From Crotalaria pallida (Eukaryota; Streptophyta; Magnoliopsida; Fabales; Fabaceae): a DNA stretch of 64,000 bases. The DNA lies in assembly GCA_037953625.1 (NCBI GenBank), contig CM075649.1, positions 75,113,290-75,177,289 of the forward strand, read 5' to 3'. Shown here piece after piece: positions 1 to 11,849 of the stretch. Both the position numbers and the translations under genes were made by a program. The number at the start of each line of letters is the position of its first letter. The first letter of the stretch is position 1. The notes under the pieces were generated by a model. That model was not told where the DNA came from and ran no database searches. It saw only the letters and a program-made list of their open reading frames with translations.

Positions 1-1022
1 ATGAGTAATCACTTGATTAATCACGGAATTGCCACGATTATAGCCTTAGATTAGTGGAAACACACGCGTCAACATGCATGTTATCTTAATTTGCCTATAA
101 ATTGTGGAAATTCTGAGGAATTTGTGGTTGATTTCTGCATGTTTGGGTAGAAGAAGGGTTATTAGGGTTTCTATTTCGTTCAGAGAAATTCTCCTTCTTC
201 CTTGAGAGTTAGAGAGAGAAACACACATTTCTGAAAAGCTTGAATCAAGGGCTTTTCATTGATATACACCTTGTGAGCTGAGTGTTTGTGTGGGAGGAGG
301 AATCGATCTTGGAAGCTAAGAGTTGGAGACTGAACTCTGTTTTCTGCTGATTCTGGAAGCTGAGTTCAAGCTTTGATTTTGGTAAGTATAGTCCACCATT
401 AAGCCCCAAATCTGTTCCTATTCTTACTGCATGTTACTTAGATCAATTTCTAATCGTTTTCCCCAATTTCTTTGGCCAATTTCTATGTCAAAATTGGTGG
501 TTTTTGGACCTTGTTGCTGAAATCGTGTGTGAAGGGCAGAACCTAGGATTGGTGGGAATATGTGGATTTTGCTACAAGTTTAGTGTTAATCTTCATCAAA
601 ATCGACTTAGAGGTATGGGAGAAGTCTACCTTATACTAGATTTAGACTAAGAATCAAGTGCATTAGGATTTGAGTTAACAAAACTCAAAAAGGGAATTAT
701 GTGTGTAAAGCACAAGGGCTTGGAGGCCAAATTTCAGCTCAATGCTGTTTGAGCAAGTTTATATTGATGCATGCAAGTGATTTTAGTGTTAATATTAGAA
801 GTTAAATGTATAAAATGTGATTTGGTGTGGTGAATTGTGTTTGTGTTGATTTTTATGCAATTTGATGCACTAAACCAATGCATGCAAAATTATATGTGTT
901 TCTGTGCTTAAACATATTTCTTGAAGGTATATGGACTCTATTAAAGGTTGAAATTTGGTTAGATTTGAGTAGTGAAGAAAATGGTTTGTTAAAACTTATG
1001 TTTTAGTGTCTAACTGCATAAT

Positions 1023-1055
1023 CTAACCGGTTACTCGAGATTCGTAACCGGTTAG
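1023..1055 (+). repeat. Palindromic inverted repeat (CTAACCGGTTAC)
   Basis: Two perfectly complementary 12-base arms, CTAACCGGTTAC and GTAACCGGTTAG, flank a 9-base spacer. Each arm is itself built on the palindrome AACCGGTT. A weaker second pair lies at about 1402-1432. This is the A-family version of the palindrome arrays seen in other LTRs. Confidence 0.75.
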
Positions 1056-1685
1056 ACACTGTAAAAATGCAAAAGAAAATAAGTTTACAAAATCAGTACT
1101 GTGGTGTTATACATCCTACTCAAATCTAGGCCTCAATTTCATGGAAAACAATCTGAAAAACAAGTTGACCTCACTGTTCTAGTTCAGATTGCAATCTAAG
1201 AGTTAATACCTTGGTGTAATGAGATAATTTCAAGAGGAAATTAGGCTCATTGGAGAATGAAGTGTGATTTAGACTTTTGAATGATGAAAATAGTGGTTTT
1301 TGAGGCATAAAACAATGTTAAACTTCTTTATGGATTGGGTAGAGAATTCAAGAAAAAGGGTTTTTCTGAATTACAATGGTAAACAGTTCAGGTCTGTAAT
1401 TCTAACCGGTTAGCCTGAAACTGTAACTGGTTAGTACCTGAATCTGAAAAATAAAAAGTTAAGTTTTTGAATACCATTGGTTATGTTTTTCTCAATCTAA
1501 GTTTAAGGGCATGTTTTGGAGATGATTCAAAGGAGAATTTTGTGCCAAAGAGTATGCCTCAAATAAGTCATTCAAAAGATAAATTGGAATATTCCTAAAT
1601 CACATTAATTAATATAAAGATAAAAACCAACCCTGATATTTGTGCATCCATATAGAATGGAAGTTTGGTTGGTAGGAACGTTTAT

Positions 1686-1904
1686 CATATTCTGGGAATA
1701 TGAGGAGGGTACTCCGGGAGTACCAAATTGTAACCTACTTGATGACACATTATAGATATGTGGCCAGTGTCCGGGACCTGGTTGTTATGCGTTCTGGGAA
1801 TGTATGCGTTCTGGGAACGTGGTGCACACTCCGGGAGTGATGCTTATTATCCAAGTATGGTTCGGCATTACGTTCTGGGAACGAATGTCGGTGTTCCGGG
1901 AACA
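1686..1904 (+). repeat. Hairpin array, YGG triloops (LTR A intron)
   Basis: Successive stem-loops share a three-base loop TGG or CGG closed by C-G, with different but self-complementary stems: CATATTC/GAATATG at 1686-1702, GGTACTC/GAGTACC at 1708-1724, CGTTC/GAACG at 1807-1819, CACTC/GAGTG at 1827-1839, CGTTC/GAACG at 1871-1883 and TGTTC/GAACA at 1892-1904. Both arms change together while the loop stays. Small open frames here are translations of the repeats. Confidence 0.8.
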
Positions 1905-2129
1905 AAAGGGTGTATTGGATGGACGTCCAAGATGGACTTTTAGAGGCCTCAGTTGTGGATAGAAAATCATACGTCATGCCACTTGCATTATAAGAGATAT
2001 AATGTTGAAAAATTGGTGTGCTCATATGTACTTGCATTATGATCTGTCCATGATATACTTGTGTTTGTAATTTTAGTCTTTATCAATTATGTATATGTGT
2101 ATACTTACTCCCTGTGCCCTGTTTAGGTG

Positions 2130-2603
2130 ATGGCCAGATACCTAGCTTGCATCGAGATACGCTCAATCCCTAGTGGCATATGGACGTATGAGGAGCACCG
2201 TGCCACTTTTGAGGGGGAGGTTGAGATCACTCTCTACCACCCTAACCCTCTGGTGCGAGTGCAACCTCGTCGATTTAGGATCCCATTAGTCTATACTATG
2301 CATGTTCCACCCTTTTACACATATAGAGGACCACCCCCGGCTCGACCTATGCGTCGTTTTCATAGTTTTCGTTTTAGAGCTGCCACTCGTTCTCATCCTT
2401 CTTCCCATAGAGTTGTCACTGAGGAGACTCCTTCTCCTGGTCCGACTGATTTCGAGAGGACTGCTTCTGCAGATCCTAGACCCAGTGGTGGGGTCTCTAC
2501 CCAGTCAGGCGAGGTCGAGGAGGACCCTGTGGAGGATGAGAGCGAGGAGGAGGTGCATGTCGAGCCGACTGTTTCTGCTAGAGGTGGACCCGCTGGTTCA
2601 TAG
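2130..2603 (+). CDS. Hypothetical LTR exon-2 ORF (157 aa from ATG)
   Basis: The ATG lies three bases after the predicted splice acceptor at 2126 and opens a 157-residue frame. The protein starts MARYLACIEIRSIP, has a basic Arg/Pro-rich middle and ends in a very acidic stretch (EVEEDPVEDESEEEVHVE). No known domain is recognised. The equivalent position in LTR B (about 5327) reads VLTRNLDFLEISDLG, a recognisable relative in which the ATG is TTG and a stop soon follows. In other LTR families exon 2 encodes only a short peptide ending in SPSQGE. It could be a real accessory protein made from a spliced LTR transcript, or chance. The frame may also use GTG at 2127. Confidence 0.35.
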   Translation: MARYLACIEIRSIPSGIWTYEEHRATFEGEVEITLYHPNPLVRVQPRRFRIPLVYTMHVPPFYTYRGPPPARPMRRFHSFRFRAATRSHPSSHRVVTEETPSPGPTDFERTASADPRPSGGVSTQSGEVEEDPVEDESEEEVHVEPTVSARGGPAGS

Positions 2604-3751
2604 GAGCTTGCATAGCGTAGATGTTTTGGATCCTAGATCCTAGGGATAGAGCGGTGGAGGATCTGAGGAGCTGCTGAGGACACTGATGACTTGCTCTGGG
2701 ACTTCTACTTTTGGGATTTTGTTATATATTGTATATATCTGAGAGGTCATAGCGTGAGGTTTTATTCATGCAGCTGGGTTGTATATGTTTTTATAAACTC
2801 TTGCTATCTCGACTTATGTTACTTGCTACTGACTATACTGATGGGGTTTTTATGTTATGACATATATATATATATATATGATGTTTTATTTACCTCAGCA
2901 GTGCCCCATAAGTATTACTTTTACTTCCGCGAACTCTGATTTCGATTCAAAAAGAATTCGGCAAAAAGCTTATGTTTTACATATTCAAGTCAAACTCAGG
3001 AGACAAATAATATGTTTTAAAAAGTAGTACAAAGATGTTATTGGGATTAAGAAAATATTCTCTCGAGAGTCTTTTCGTATTTAAAATATTACTAAGCCGA
3101 ATTCAACTAATGGTTCAGAATAAAAAGGTTTATAACCGAGCAAGTATTAATTTAAAAAGGAAAAATTTTCTAGTCCTAATTTTGATAGCAAGTATTTCAA
3201 TCATTTGGAAATATTAATTATTTTCAAGATACAAAAGAGAGCGTCACAAAACTGTCATGCAAGTTCGGGTTGGAAGTGGTTAGAGCCTTTGGTTGCTGTT
3301 CTCTATGGAGTTTTTGTTCAAGCACGACCCTAAGGTATGGGGGAAGCTTACCGTTTGCTAGAATGAGAATAAAATGTATTAGAAAGTAGGATGAGTCACC
3401 ATGAGGCTTAAGGGCATAGCTTTGAATTAGAGAAATGGCATGGAGGCCAATCTAAGACATGCTATATGTTTGAGCAAGTTTGTTATGTTGCATGTGTAAT
3501 GTATGCAAGTTATTTTCATGCCAAAAATGATTAGAATGGAATTTGGTATGTTAAGTTGCTCAAAAAGTGGTTTTCATGCATAATTGATGCTCAGTTATGA
3601 TTCACTGTAATACAATGTAATTTCTGTATTGGAACATGTTTAATATGTATAATGGGAGCTCTGTTGATCATTGGTCTTAACTGGAATTGACTAGAATTGA
3701 AAATGGTATGTTAAAATGCAGTTTGCACTGCTTTCTGTCTGAAAACACTCG

Positions 3752-4107
3752 AGTATTGGGGCTCAATACTTGAGTATTTCGACCAAACCTGAAACAGGAA
3801 TTTCTGGAAAATGAAGAACACTCGAGTACTCATGAAGAACACTCGAGTATTTTGATAAAATCTAAAGAACACTCGAGTATCCATGAAGAACACTCGAGTA
3901 TTTTGTTAAAACCTGAAAAATGAATTTCTTGAAAATAAAGAACACTCGAATATTCATGAACAACTCGAGTATTTTACACGAATCTGGGAAGGGAACTTTT
4001 CAGAAAAACAAGAACAACTCGAGTATTACTATGAACCACTCGAGTATTTTTGCATTGAGTTAAAATTCTACTAGAGTCTTTTAAATTATACTCGAGTCTT
4101 GTTAATC
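3752..4107 (+). repeat. CTCGAG palindrome array in LTR B (left copy)
   Basis: About ten copies of ACTCGAGTA or CTCGAGT are spaced by 15-35 bases and separated by A-rich text such as GAAGAAC and TTTTGATAAAA. The same array is at 10952-11313. Similar CTCGAGT arrays appear in the unrelated element D (50783-50893). Confidence 0.85.
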
Positions 4108-4330
4108 AAAATGCTACCAAAATACCATTTTCAACGAAGTCAAATTCCAAGTTAAGGATGAATTACCAAGAAATGGGTCATGTTCCAAGAAGGATATATT
4201 GTGTTAAATTACATTGTTATTACATGAGTGAACATAATGCATGTTGCACATAATAAGATTAATGGATAGTCTTAAATGGAGAATTTGTGTGCGTTCATAC
4301 ATGATGATAAGACGATAGGATACAACTTGT

Positions 4331-5011
4331 CATGTTCGCAGAACATGAAGAGGGTATTCTGAAAGTACCAAATGTACACGATGAGTTTGTTGACACATTC
4401 TAGGAATGTGGGAAATATTCGAGGAATGTTGTTGATTTCGTTCTGGGAACGTGGACGTACATTCGGATTGGGACGTATGATACCAAGCTTGATTATTAAT
4501 GTTATTCGTTCGGGGAACATGAAAATGTACTCTAAGAGTACCAAAAGGTTGTATGACAAGCTTGATAACCCATTTTGAGAACATGGGCAACAACATTCAA
4601 AGAATGTTGTTGAGACTGAGGAGAATGCGTTTTGAAAACGTGCACGTACAATCCGAATGAGATGTTTTGTTTATGAGCCAAACTTGTCGTTACATTGGTA
4701 AATTTATTGCATGTTGCACATATGGAGATTAAGGAATAACCTTAAATGGATTGTTGGTATGTATTTATGCATGGTGATGTGTAGCATATCTTTTATCATA
4801 TTTGAAGAACATGTGGAGGGTACTCTGGGAGTACAAAATTGGATACACCTTGCTCGATGACACATTTTGATAATGTGGGCAGTCAAGTGGTATGCTGCTG
4901 CGTCTTGGTGGCGCGTTATGCACTTTGGTAGTGCTGTTGCACTTTGGTAGTGTTGTTGCACTTTGGTAGTGCTGATGCGTCTTGGTGACACGACGTACAC
5001 TTTGGTAGTGT
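4331..5011 (+). repeat. Two-part hairpin array in LTR B (left copy)
   Basis: The first part has three-base loops: CATGTTC/GAACATG at 4331-4347, CGTTC/GAACG at 4439-4451, GTACTC/GAGTAC at 4527-4541 and AACATTC/GAATGTT at 4592-4608. The second part uses a five-base loop TTGGT: GCGTC/GGCGC at 4900-4914, GCACT/AGTGC at 4920-4934 and 4958-4972, ACACT/AGTGT at 4997-5011. The last two stems differ by a compensating pair. The second part is absent from the 3' LTR. Confidence 0.75.
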
Positions 5012-6095
5012 CGTCATGGATTATGGTCCAAGCAGGTGTAGTATACGTTTTTAAAACGTATCTGGAATGTTTGGTTGGACGTCCACAAAAGTGGTAGATG
5101 GAGAATCTCATGACTTGAGAAATAGTAAGCCAGCATCTGGACATACCATTAATGGGTTTGATTATCAACTAAATTGGCTTGCTCATAAGTTGTGCATATC
5201 ACTTGACTATTTTGTACACGTGTATATGCATTGGGATCATGATGAATTGCTTACTTGTGCATGTTAGTACTTTACTCTCATTTGATTTTGCGAATGAGTA
5301 TAGCTTACCTCCCTGCCCTTATTAGGTGTTGACCAGGAACCTAGATTTTCTAGAGATCAGTGATCTTGGATGACCCTTAGGTTCATGAAGTACATAGTCA
5401 TCATGGGATAGAGACTCCTTGTACAACTCTTGAGGATTCGACCAGGTGGAGGAACAAATAAAGGACCAGTGACCAGCTCTGGAACGTCTTGGTTTTTGAT
5501 AAGGAATACACTGTACATATTTAGAGAAATGTATCAGAGAAAGAACTCTGTTTTCATACTTTAAGATAATGGTGGTACCCATAGAGTTTGTATACCTGAT
5601 TTTATGAGTCAATTACCTTCCTCATGATTTATAAACTCTAAGAGAATATAAATAAACCATTTTAATATATTCCGCTGACTCTGATTTTATCATTTGAATT
5701 TGGTAAATGAAGGAAGTATTGTTAAAGTCAATTTCTTGGGATAACCTTATAACTAAGTTATTTCGTGCTATAAAGGTTATCTCAAAATGATTTTAAGATG
5801 TTCAGGAAATAATTACTCCTTCCACCGGATTCACTTTCAGTTGCATGGTTTAAACTTGAGTACCACATTCAAGGAAAAATTTTCATACTCCAATTTTTCC
5901 AACATAGTAAATAAGAAAACAAAACTCTTTTGATTAAACGATGGACGTTACATTTATTATCCCTAGTCATATTATTTTACGCTTACTCTGATATTATTTC
6001 AAAAGGATCCGGCTATGCCATTGCGAAAGGAAAAATATTTTAAATTCTGAAACAATAAGAGATATCTTCACTATTATTTTAAATCCTTAGATTTA

Positions 6096-9000
6096 GTGCT
6101 AGGTGGTTACCTCCCTAGTACTGGCTTTGCAGAGTTTGTAACTTTGAAACTGATTAATTCTTTGTGAGGACGTGAAATGATTGCGTTTTCTTGTGTTTGA
6201 TCCACTCTGCTACATCAAGATCGAACTCCTACAAGTTTTCTTGTAGTTGTCTCCCTCGTCTGTTTGAACTATTTTATTGAGCTATCTCTTCGGAGTAGAC
6301 ATGGTCTCCCCATCCTTTTAACAGTTAAGTGGTGTAATCTTGGACTTGGATTGGACGCCCAAGAACCAATTAATAGTGATAGCGAGGCAAGAATCCAAAA
6401 TCCATAAGGTATGTGTGTTTTGTTTCATAGTGGATTTAGGGAAGAAGGAAATTGAAGAGATTTTGATTTCGAAGAATTTTCCGGATGTTCTCTATCGAAG
6501 TATCGGGTTTCGTCATCAAAGCATGGAGATCAAGTATGGTATCGATTTTGTTCTAGAGGATGGTTTCATCTTTATTGTTTTTCATAGGATAGTAACATCG
6601 GAAATAGCCGGACCGAAGAAACAAGCAAAGGTAGTACTGAATTGGCAGTCGGTCGGATCAAGTGTGTTTCAATGCGGAACTTCAAGAATGTTCGATAAGA
6701 ACAGGAGTGGGAGTATTGTGCATATGCGATGTTTAGTTGGGAATGGAATAAGAGCACCATCAGGGATGAGTATTCCTTACCAAGAAAAGAGAATCGAATA
6801 TGGAATAAATGGTGAAGCCTCGATAATTTATAAGGAGGACCTCAGGCCGAGGCATCATCAAATTGGAAACTGGAAGGAAGACATTCCCAAAGCAATATTT
6901 CAATTCCGATACGGGCACTATGTGAAAGTAGTAATGCCGTTTGAATTGGATTATGCTTTGTTATCTTCATGGGCTACATGAGTTGAATTTTCAGATCTTA
7001 TCTGAAATCGTTTGTGCTGATGCCCGTTGTTAATATCCTAAATCATTAGAAGAATCTCAAAGAGCACATGGACCGTCCTGAGAATGTGTTATGGGTCCTG
7101 AACGAGGGGTAGCTGTAACCCTTTTAAATGCAAGTCTGGCTGATGAAGTTCAGCTTTGAAAACTCGTAATCTTTGAGGAAAGAAGGGCAGCGGACCGAAC
7201 AACGAAGGATTCAGTTCTACAAAGGGGAACAACCAAAGTCAGTCGCTGAAGTTGAAATCTTTTGTGACTCTTTGGGTGATACGGTAAGTTCACAAGAGGA
7301 CCTTCTTAAATTAAGATACCTCTAACCAAGATAAATCGGAGGGACTAGTATTTCATATGGAATGTGAAGTGCAAAGGAAATTGTCAGTAACGGAATGGAA
7401 GACTAACATCCTATCCTGTGTAACTCTTGCTCCAGTCGTTCAAAGGTATTGAAGTGTACTGTCGTGGATCGAGGCAAGGACCGGGAAGAGTAAAAGAAAG
7501 TTGGGTGTGTATGCATCAAGTGAAGGAAGACACAGAAGGTGAATCGTTCGACGCAGAACTTGAGCCTTGCAGCGATCGTGGATGCTTTGAGGGCTTAAAG
7601 TCAATCATTATGGCACTATGCTTAAAGTGTTGGTGACCATGGAGAGTTGAAGTGATTTGTTAATTTAGAGGGAGTTGAACAAGAGACAATGTCGACGGAC
7701 AAAGTTTTGAAGGCTAATGATCGGAGACCCCGTCGTCATCAGGATAAAGCAAATATGGAAGCACTTGCAATGGGCCGAAAGGCAATTCATGCGAGCTCTA
7801 TGAGAATTAAAGAAGTTGTTTGAATTGAGTAAGGATTCTAGTAGACTTGAGCTTGGCGATGCAAGTAGACCGACGAAAAGTAAGAAGGGAAGGTTGCAAA
7901 CCACAAGAAAATTCCTGATTCGAACTCGTGGGTTTTAACCAAAGCGATGAAGGGTTGAGAGGAAATAAGAGATCGGCTTTTGAAGGGAGGAAACCCAACT
8001 TCCATGAGGAAATGGATGAAAATTCTTGTTTTTAAACAGGAGTTTGAGTTCCGAATGATTTGGAAATTTTGAAGTTGATTCTGGAATTAAGAGAGCAAAG
8101 GAGGGTTAAACAAAAAAGTTTTAGTGCCAAGGGTGAAGCTAAGATATGGAGGAACCATGTAAGACAGATGTTGGAAACTGAGGACTGACACATCACCGGG
8201 GAAATACTCAAGGAGAAGTTGTGGAAAAATGGGAGAAAGGAGAAGATTGAATTGTTGGAAATAAGACAAGTGGATATGGATCTTGGAGAATGTGATATCA
8301 AGATCGAAAGGTTGAAGGAGGATCCTCCCCAATGATCCAGATGAGAGATTCAAGAATGAAAAGCTCGAGGACGGCTTAAGCCCGAATCACAAGCTAGCTA
8401 TCAGTTATCAGGAAATGAGGAAGTTCTCGACATTGGGAAGCATATGTGAAATTTATGAGGACAAAGGGAAAAGGAGAAAAGAATCACTTGTCCACCTCAA
8501 TGTGGGAAGTGTGGGGCACTTAACTCAGGTTCAAGACACGGTGTACCCAAGGGGATAGTTGTTTCAAGGGTAAAGGCATGTAAATGATCAGTAAGCGAAT
8601 CAAGCTCGAAGAAGGTTCAGTCGGTTCGGCGTGAGTTAGATTTGGATAAGGGTAACCCGAGTGATCTTCTTCCGATCTGAATTAACGTAGTTAAATGTCT
8701 TTCGATTGCGTTAATTAGATCGTTTGATAATCTGGAAACCTAATCAAGTCTTGGCTTAAAAATTTCTGTGATCAAAACCCTTATCACAGTTGGATGTGAT
8801 AAACTCCTTGGACACTACAGAATGGGAAGTTCAGTTAAGGCTAGAGAGATTAACAACCATCGGGATAGGACAAGCATTTGTCTCCCCAACGAAAATCTCT
8901 CTCAAACTTGACTATCTGACTAAGTCTGATAGTGACGATAATGTTCCCTATCTTTGAGTTCAACAAACTTAAAGGTAAATCGTATAGTATTTCTTGAGAA

Positions 9001-9378
9001 AGATTATATCTGAGAGGGATGATTTTATTACTAATAGTTTAAATATTAGGATTGATCACCCTAATGTTTACAACCGTTAAGGAATGAAGTCATACAAATA
9101 TCTCCTTACTCGTGCTCGAGTGATTAGAGTGCGCAGCGGAAAAAGTTTTCCTTGAAAAGTTTATTTGTAAAATGTTTCTATTGTGGAAAGTGTGTATTTG
9201 AAATGTGTTATTCAAAAAGCTCCTTTTGAAATAATATTTTGCGAAATATTTTGAGACGGAAAATTTGGTGGATGTATAAGGAAAATCTTTTTAAGTGGGG
9301 GAGGAATTTCCAAAAATTATATGGAAAAATGATAAAAGAACCATCTTTTATATATCTTTCGCAAAGGTTTTAAGAATG
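6096..9378 (+). mobile_element. Internal region of element B, decayed pol
   Basis: Between the two B LTRs lies about 3.3 kb of gypsy pol remnant. Gag and most of protease are missing. Recognisable pieces are the end of protease and the reverse transcriptase (6340-6981), a KEHM..VLWVL stretch near 7060-7105 matching the RT thumb region, and an RNase H remnant at about 7550-7615 that aligns at DNA level with the ELAAIVFALNIWRHYL region of element I. From about 7620 to 9378 no domain is readable by eye. A primer-binding site was not recognised. Confidence 0.6.
6340..6981 (+). pseudogene. Diverged gypsy protease-RT relic with an open frame
   Basis: The 213-residue frame aligns with gypsy pol from the end of protease into RT. 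LDWTPKNQLIVI corresponds to the usual MDWLSxNHVxI. SVFQCGTSRMFDKNRSGSI corresponds to SPWGAPVLFVKKKDGS. KEDLRPRHHQI and EDIPKAIFQFRYGHY correspond to KIDLRSGYHQI and EDIPKTAFRTRYGHY. It ends just after VMPFEL, before the catalytic DD motif. Many invariant residues are changed, yet no stop interrupts it. Catalysis is excluded because the YxDD region is missing. It is a relic or a fragment of a very divergent lineage. Confidence 0.6.
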
Positions 9379-9416
9379 AATTTCGGGTACGAAATTGCTT
9401 TTAAGTGGGGGAGTAG
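9379..9416 (+). promoter_or_regulatory. Polypurine tract and adjoining hairpin of element B
   Basis: AAGTGGGGGAG at 9403-9413 lies three bases before the LTR start TGTAACACCCC and is the expected plus-strand priming site. Just upstream is the inverted repeat AATTTCG/CGAAATT (9379-9396, loop GGTA), also present beside the polypurine tracts of elements D and H. Confidence 0.75.
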
Positions 9417-10951
9417 TGTAACACCCCTAATTTCGTTTTCCGAATAAATATGTTAATATAATTGTTTAATAAATAAATAACAATTTCATGTTTGATTTTT
9501 GGCTTGCACTGTATATATATGTATATATATTAAGTGAAAATATTATTATGTTGAGGTTTTTGCATAAAATATTAGATTTCTGCAATTAAGTCTTTCGGGA
9601 GGACCTAAAAGCAATAATTGAAAGTCTTTTGGAGTTAAAATTAATTAAACAAAGTTTTTAGTGAAAACCGGCCAAAATACTCGAGTATTCTGGAGTAGAC
9701 AGCCACTGTTAGTGCTGTACAGCAGTTCGGCCATGGGGGAAATAAAATAAAAGACGCATTTTTAGCCATGGACCATGGAATTGACACCCAAGAAACCTCC
9801 AGCCACGTCCTAGGACGAGTGTCTATGTGCATGAAGCCTTCCCATTTTTTATTCAAACTTCTTGAGGAAGGATTGAGCACTATCTCCCATTCTTAGGCAA
9901 CAAGGATGAGTTTAGGGGCTTATAACTTGGGGAACTTGGTTCTCTCTCATTTTAGACTCAAATCACACATATCATACACCATTTCGAAGCTCACAACCAG
10001 AGCTTCGAAAAGAGCCATGGTTCGCGAGCTAAGTTTGAGTGTGGAGAGAGTAATGAGCTCTGCAAAAGAGAGTTCGAAATCTGCCAAGAACTAGAATGTT
10101 GTTCAGACCCGTCAGCTTCTTGTCTTATATTATCTCTCGTGCTTGAGAGTTAGATGGTGAGTGAGATACCATTGGAAATCTCTTTCAACGATCTTTGATT
10201 TGATACCAAGTTTGTTAGATTTGAGTCCCTGGTCGAAAAGTTATGCTCCTGCGAAGTTAGGTGCTGAAATCTGCCAAACCAAATGTTCAGATTCAAAGAG
10301 CTGACTTTGAGCTTCAATTATGGTAAGCTCAAGCTCCCTTTTGGTATGAAACTTATTGGTTCTCAAAGTTCATGTTATAGAGAACATAATCTAACCAATT
10401 TCCCCAATTTTTATGCATGATGCGAATGTCAATTAATGTGGTTTTGAACCCCTGCTGAAACTGTCATGCAAGTTCGGGTTGGAAGTGGTTAGAGCCTTTG
10501 GTTGCTGTTCTCTATGGAGTTTTTGTTCAAGCACGACCCTAAGGTATGGGGGAAGCTTACCGTTTTCTAGAATGAGAATAAAATGTATTAGAAAGTAGGA
10601 TGAGCCACCATGAGGCTTAAGGGCATAGCTTTGAATTAGAGAAATGGCATGGAGGCCAATCTAAGACCTGCTATATGTTTGAGCAAGTTTGTTATGATGC
10701 ATGTGTAATGTATGCAAGTTATTTTCATGCCAAAAATGATTAGAAAGGAATTTGGTATGTTAAGTTGCTCAAAATGTGGTTTTCATGCATAATTGATGCT
10801 CAGTTATGATTCACTGTAATACAATGTAATTTCTGTATTGGAACATGTTTAATATGTTTAATGGGAGCTCTGTTGATCATTGGTCTTAACTGGAATTGAC
10901 CAGAATTGAAAATGGTATGTTAAAATGCAGTTTGCACTGTTATCTGTCTGA

Positions 10952-11313
10952 AAACACTCGAGTATTGGGGCTCAATACTCGAGTATTTCGACCAAACCTG
11001 AAACAGGAATTTCTGGAAAATGAAGAACACTCGAGTACTCATGAAGAACACTCGAGTATTTTGATAAAATCTGAAGAACACTCGAGTATCCATGAAGAAC
11101 ACTCGAGTATTTTGGTAAAACCTAAAAAATGAATTTCTTGAAAATAAAGAACACTCGAATATTCATGAACAACTCGAGTATTTTACAAGAATCTGGGAAG
11201 GGAACTTTTTAGAAAAACAAGAACAACTCGAGTATTACTAAGAACCACTCGAGTATTTTTGCATTGAGTTAAAATTCTACTAGAGTCTTTTAAATTATAC
11301 TCGAGTCTTGTTA
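10952..11313 (+). repeat. CTCGAG palindrome array in LTR B (right copy)
   Basis: This is the right-hand copy of the array at 3752-4107, with the same order and spacing of ACTCGAGTA units and a few substitutions. A single TACTCGAGTA also occurs at 9679-9692 near the LTR start. Confidence 0.85.
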
Positions 11314-11543
11314 ATCAAAATGCTACCAAAATACCATTTTCAACGAAGTCAAATTCTAAGTAAGTTAAGGATGAATTACCAAGAAATGGGTCATGTTCCA
11401 AGAAGGATATATTGTGTTAAATTACATTGTTATTACATGAGTGAACATAATGCATGTTGCACATAATAAGATTAATGGATAGTCTTAAATGGAGAATTTG
11501 TGTGCGTTCATACATGATGATAAGACGATAGGATACCACTTAT

Positions 11544-11849
11544 CATGTTCGCAGAACATGAAGAGGGTATTCTGAAAGTACCAAATGTACACGATGAGTT
11601 TGATGACACATTCTAGGAATGTGGGAAATATTTGAGGAATGTTGTTGATTTCGTTCTGGGAACGTGGACGTACATTCGGATTGGGATGTATGATACCAAG
11701 CTTGATTATTAATGTCATTCGTTCGGGGAACATGAAAATGTACTCTAAGAGTACCAAAGTTTGTATGACAAGCTTGATAACCCATTTTGAGAACATGGGC
11801 AACATTCAAAGAATGTTGTTGAGACTGAGGAGATTGTGTTTTGAAAACG
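11544..11849 (+). repeat. Hairpin array in LTR B (right copy)
   Basis: The right copy of the first part of the 4331-4608 array starts with CATGTTC/GAACATG around GCA at 11544-11560. Units with CGTTC/GAACG and AACATTC/GAATGTT stems follow. The TTGGT-loop subarray of the left LTR is missing here. Confidence 0.75.

Larger units (their letters stand above)
382..2126 (+). other. Predicted intron inside LTR A
   Basis: The donor reads TTTG|GTAAGTATA and the acceptor CCTGTGCCCTGTTTAG|GTG. The acceptor lies directly before the 158-codon open frame of exon 2. The same layout occurs in LTR B (donor at 10323, acceptor ending at 12048). Splicing is predicted from consensus and from conservation between LTR families, not from transcripts. 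Confidence 0.5.
1..3240 (+). mobile_element. LTR 'A', right part of a long gypsy-type LTR
   Basis: This stretch is a diverged relative of the element B LTR. The segment near 360-540 (a GGTAAG donor, then a CCCCAATTT block and a GTGGTTTTTGGACC block) parallels 10310-10450, and 2110-2150 parallels 5315-5355. It holds an intron, a palindrome pair, a hairpin array and an exon-2 ORF, listed separately. A short TA run lies near 2860-2880. The left end is outside the window. The right end is placed near 3240 because sequence matching the other B LTR begins at 3249. It could be a solo LTR or the 3' LTR of an element to the left. Confidence 0.6.
3249..6095 (+). mobile_element. 5' LTR fragment of old gypsy element B
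   Basis: Sequence from 3249 closely matches 10458 onward, and the match runs to about 6095/12823. The first kilobase of this LTR (present at 9417-10457) is missing here and is replaced by LTR A. This copy retains about 0.4-0.5 kb around 4740-5290 that is deleted from the 3' copy. The predicted acceptor TTATTAG|GTG lies near 5327. The copies differ by scattered substitutions and indels, so the element is not young. Confidence 0.7.
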
